Of a stretch of DNA of 64,000 bases, positions 61,200 through 64,000 are shown one piece after another. Location of the stretch: positions 94,555,228-94,619,227 of the forward strand of contig OY720344.1 in NCBI GenBank assembly GCA_963082975.1, given 5' to 3'. The first letter of the stretch is position 1, and each line of letters begins with the position of its first letter. The notes under the pieces are model-generated. The model did not search any database. It was not told the DNA's origin and was given only the letters and a program-made list of their open reading frames with translations. A program made the translations under genes and the position numbers. The DNA is from Labia minor (Eukaryota > Arthropoda > Insecta > Dermaptera > Spongiphoridae).

Positions 61200-61443
61200 G
61201 AGTGAGGGGGGGAGGGGGATGGACTTTTGTGAGAGGTTGTTTGTTTTTTTGGGTGATCAGTTGATGTCTGTAGTGTGTTTAATGGAAGTGCGCAGTTGAG
61301 TAGTTGGAAATGGGGTCTGTGCCCTGCCGGAAAAGGCTGTGGCCCCTTTTGGCGGCCGGAGCTCGCTGATCAACGTGTGAACGAGGTTCGTGGTCCCGGT
61401 GGGTTGGAGGTCCCTTCTGAGGTGGGCGTGGTGGGTGTCGTAG
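61200..61443 (+). promoter_or_regulatory. G-rich flank of exon 6b, possible splicing control region
   Basis: G-rich runs GAGGGGGGGAGGGGG at 61205-61218 and repeated GGG tracts at 61401-61450. Four G-triplets at 61424, 61433, 61443 and 61448 have loops of 6, 7 and 2 and meet the usual quadruplex pattern across the acceptor of exon 6b. There is no clear polypyrimidine tract before the acceptor. A regulatory role is inference. Confidence 0.35.
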
Positions 61444-61587
61444 GGACGGGTGCCCGGTGGGGCCCGGCTTCACCCTCAGCAAGGTGGTGATGGTGCGGCC
61501 GCTGCTCGCCGACAACAAGGACAAGTGGGGCCTGGCGCTCGACGGACAGCTCAAGCACGAGGACACCAACCTCGCCTCCTCCACGCT
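61444..61587 (+). CDS. krz: Non-visual arrestin, alternative exon 6b (GC-rich copy)
   Basis: Acceptor GTCGTAG|G, donor ACGCT|GTGAGC; 144 nt. Completes E269 and encodes [39 protein letters not shown] and DTNLASST, then CT of a leucine codon. Identical to 6a at 42 of 47 aligned residues, one codon shorter, same phases. Has W in KDKWG, as I recall for insect kurtz. Third positions are almost all G or C, in sharp contrast to exon 6a and all other exons. All differences are substitutions compatible with function; there is no stop. Either copy completes the gate loop. Confidence 0.9.
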
Positions 61588-62458
61588 GTGAGCCTCACTC
61601 TATGCTCCTTCTCTCTTTTGAGTTCTCCAGCCTCTAGCAAATGACTCTTTTGCAATCCCAGCCCCCTCCCCCGACACACAAACACCTTAATTAGCCATTC
61701 CTTTTCATCTTCAATATACATTAATGGAACGTTCAACATCCAATCCGATGATCATGCGCTTCGTTCGAATTAACGAAAATATGCTCCTAGCGACAATATC
61801 AATGTTATATTTTATTAATAATAATAAATTCTTACATTTTCTTTTTATCTCCCCACTCTTGATTAATTTCATCTGTTCATTATCATTACTGCTTAATGAA
61901 AAAAATGCCAATTTATTTTATATTTCTTCTTTAGAACAACTTCATTTATTCATTATTCTTTTAATAAATAATTAGTTTCAACTTTTTATTTTAAATCATA
62001 TACAATTTATTTCAACCAAATAAATATCATCAATTATATATTATAAATCAGTATAGATTAGAATATTTTTAAATAATAGTTATCTTTCATTTAATTTTCA
62101 GACGCATATTTTATAAAGAGAGTCACAATTGGCCAAAAAATACCTAAATTTTGTCATAATCGTGGGAATAGAAATAGTAAATAATGATATACCAAATTAT
62201 TATTTTAATTTTTTAAAATATTGATTTTTCCAAAATATCTTCCTACACTCTTATTTAAAATTTTAAACTATGTAAATCTATAGAGAACAATCAAATATTT
62301 TAAAAATTTACTTTTTATCTCTTTTAAAGTCAAATAAATTATTAAATTTTATTATAAATATTTATATTTTTTTCTTGTTTTTAAATTATTTAAAAGAGAG
62401 GGTGATGCTCTAAAGAAAACCAGAACTAAAGTAACCTTGATTGTGTGCTACATATATA
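61588..62458 (+). other. Intron downstream of exon 6b, first part
   Basis: The next arrestin exon (expected to follow SST-L) is not found before the window ends. The stretch 61590-61720 is pyrimidine-rich with CAGCCCCCTCCCCCGACACA. The rest is AT-rich, nothing assignable. Confidence 0.7.
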
Positions 62459-63009
62459 TATTGTGACAAAAAAATTTCCGGAATTTTGTTTTTGTCGATA
62501 TTCGTGGTGTGGTGGTGCATCATGAATACTTTCAGTAGAGACAAATTGGCAAGAAGGAGTATTATGTGACTGTTTTGAGGCGTTTGCGTGAACGGGTCCG
62601 TCGTTTTCAGCCGGAATTGTGGACAGACAATTCGTGGATTTTGCTCGAAGATAACGCGCCATCTCATCGAGCCACGATTTTGTGAACGCATTTAAGGCAA
62701 AACTCGCGATAAATACCATCGACCAGGCACCATACAGTCCAGAACTGGCCCCGTGTGACTTTTTCCTCTTTCCAAAACTAAAATTGCCACTCCGGGGAAC
62801 GCGTTTTGACTCCGTACCGAATGCAACGAGAGAGCTGAACGCCATCCCGGCCAACGCCTATAAATAAATGTTTCGAAGATTTGAAGAAGCTTTGGAATAT
62901 GTATATTGCTTCAGAAGAGGCATATTTTGAAGGAAACAAAATAAATATTGAAGAAGATTAACTATTTTGCGTTTTATTTAGAAATTCCGGAAACTTTTTT
63001 GTCACAATG
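62459..63009 (+). mobile_element. Mariner-like element (551 bp), internally deleted
   Basis: TA-flanked inverted ends: TATTGTGACAAAAAA(A)TTTCCGG at left and (reverse) CATTGTGACAAAAAAGTTTCCGG at right. Plus-strand transposase remnants: HHEYFQ-stop near 62515, then EYYVTVLRRLRERVRRFQPE, LLEDNAPSHRATIL (carrying the second catalytic Asp motif, 62641-62682), a stop, YSPELAPCDFFLFPKLKLPL (third motif) and, after another frame break, the tail ASEEAYFEGNKINIEED-stop at 62962. The N-terminal third is deleted. Overlapping minus-strand ORFs are shadows. Confidence 0.85.
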
Positions 63010-64000
63010 TAATATTTCTGTAAAATATTAATTGTGATAAAAGTGAATTCGAGCGTCTGGGTGTATCAATTTATTATTTTAACTTTTTGTAGTTTATCAT
63101 ATATTTGAACAGATTATAATTAAAACATTCCCATTTAGATAATATATTAGAGGTATTTGTAAAGTTTTTTAAGACAAAAATATATCATTATAATAAGATA
63201 ATGGTTTCTCTTTGAAACATTTAGTATATTTTAATCTCTTCTCTCGTATCTCTTTTTCGTTGAATCTCTCTACTTACAAATCTGACTTCAAATAGGAGAA
63301 GGAGCTTGTTATTAACGCATGCTTTATGTAAGTGTAAATATGGATGGGGGCTTGCATGCTTTGCTTTAATGTTCTTGAAATGCAGAGAGGATCAATCATT
63401 AAATTTTATTTTATTTTCCATCTTTTTATTAAAATGTCTAAATATATATATATATATATTTAATATAATTATAACTAATGATATTAAATATTTTTTTTTG
63501 TTAAATTCAAAACAGGAAAAAAAGATATATACTTTTTAAATTTAATTTATAGAATATGAATTTCTGTGAAAAATAATTAGTAGTATTTAAAATTTACAGA
63601 TATTTATAAAAATAATAATTATTTAGAATTTTGACGTGATTTTAAAAAATTAAATAAATTTAGTTAAGAATAAATTGATGAATAAATAATGTTACCATAA
63701 TCAAAAGACAAATTAGAAAGGTTAGTTTTTATAGAAATTACATTAATAACAATTTTTTCGCCTTTGATTTGCTTTCCAAATGAAGGAGAGAGACAATATT
63801 TTTTCAAAATTTTTTTTGTTCAAATATATAAATGAAATATATATAAACATTATTATTTTAATAAAAGAACACTATAATTTCTTTCCCCTACAAAATATTC
63901 CTATAAATTTTAATTTAAAAAAAAAAAAGATTTAATATATTAAATATTTTGAATAAATCCTCCTCCTCAAAAAAAAAAAATATAAAGCATTATAATTGAT
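63010..64000 (+). other. AT-rich intron sequence to window end
   Basis: No arrestin exon, repeat family or other coding sequence recognised. A TA run at 63442-63460 and several A runs are present. Confidence 0.7.

Larger units (their letters stand above)
55438..61443 (+). other. Intron between exons 6a and 6b (6.0 kb)
   Basis: Contains family F copy F2, a 3' SINE fragment, an A fragment, a foldback at 60611 and a hAT-like remnant at 60773. Quiet AT-rich stretches are 55600-56145, 57330-58620, 58870-60440 and 60935-61190. Short TA runs are frequent (55607-55640, 59815-59832). The balanced stretch 59520-59630 is unassigned. Confidence 0.8.

Noticed and set aside
61279-61584. Antisense frames of 62-101 codons opposite exon 6b
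   Set aside because: Shadows caused by the high GC content of exon 6b; the sense strand clearly encodes arrestin.
55184-61644. Exon 6a or 6b as a processed pseudogene fragment
   Set aside because: Both have proper acceptors and donors with matching phases and no disabling change, which a retrocopy fragment would not keep.
1-64000. CRISPR arrays, operons, riboswitches or bacterial genes
   Set aside because: Direct repeats here are microsatellites or transposons; introns and transposon types are eukaryotic.

Overview
This is a very AT-rich nuclear window from an invertebrate, most likely an arthropod. The evidence is spliceosomal exons with GT-AG junctions, a kurtz-type non-visual arrestin, mariner, hAT, pogo and Helentron-like elements, a tRNA-derived SINE and non-LTR retrotransposon remnants. 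I cannot place it below that level. No bacterial gene structure, CRISPR array or rRNA is visible. Almost every long open frame is chance or repeat-derived.

The only host gene I can support is one plus-strand beta-arrestin (kurtz) gene covering most of the window. Its exons are: exon 1 with the start codon at 7991-8040; exon 2 at 30801-30892; exon 3 at 45125-45315; exon 4 at 46236-46550; exon 5 at 53477-53634; and a duplicated exon 6, copy 6a at 55291-55437 and copy 6b at 61444-61587. All junction phases agree and give a continuous protein of about 317 residues, from the N-terminus through the gate loop. The last C-domain strands and the C-tail (clathrin and AP2 contacts) lie beyond the right edge. 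Introns range from 0.9 to 22.8 kb. Exons 6a and 6b encode the same segment with 42 of 47 aligned residues identical and the same phases, so they look like a mutually exclusive pair. Exon 6b and its flank form a GC-rich island with a possible G-quadruplex across the acceptor.

The rest is transposon-derived. Region 1-7.8 kb (upstream of the gene): a Helentron-like copy, a LINE fragment, a SINE, a nested pair of microsatellite-bearing elements, a second LINE fragment and a 0.5-kb repeat. Intron 1 (8.0-30.8 kb): composite hairpin-ended elements carrying LINE fragments, several internally deleted mariners, hAT MITEs and a pogo-like element. Intron 2 (30.9-45.1 kb): a pogo-like element, three copies of the commonest repeat family (A), a 365-bp palindrome, a SINE with target duplication and a hAT remnant. 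Intron 4: a hAT MITE and two further A copies, one split by a 1.36-kb DNA transposon with clear terminal inverted repeats and a 4-bp target duplication. The 3' end holds a foldback repeat and a 551-bp mariner.

The most unusual repeat signal is that three families with different microsatellites, (GTCY)n, (TATG)n and (TA/TG)n, share a gapless 78-bp core. In it the boxes GAAATTTGGTA and CCGGAAGTGG start exactly 68 bp apart in every intact copy measured. Families A and B also carry a 5'-terminal motif repeated inverted just before a 3' hairpin, the layout described for Helentron-associated elements.
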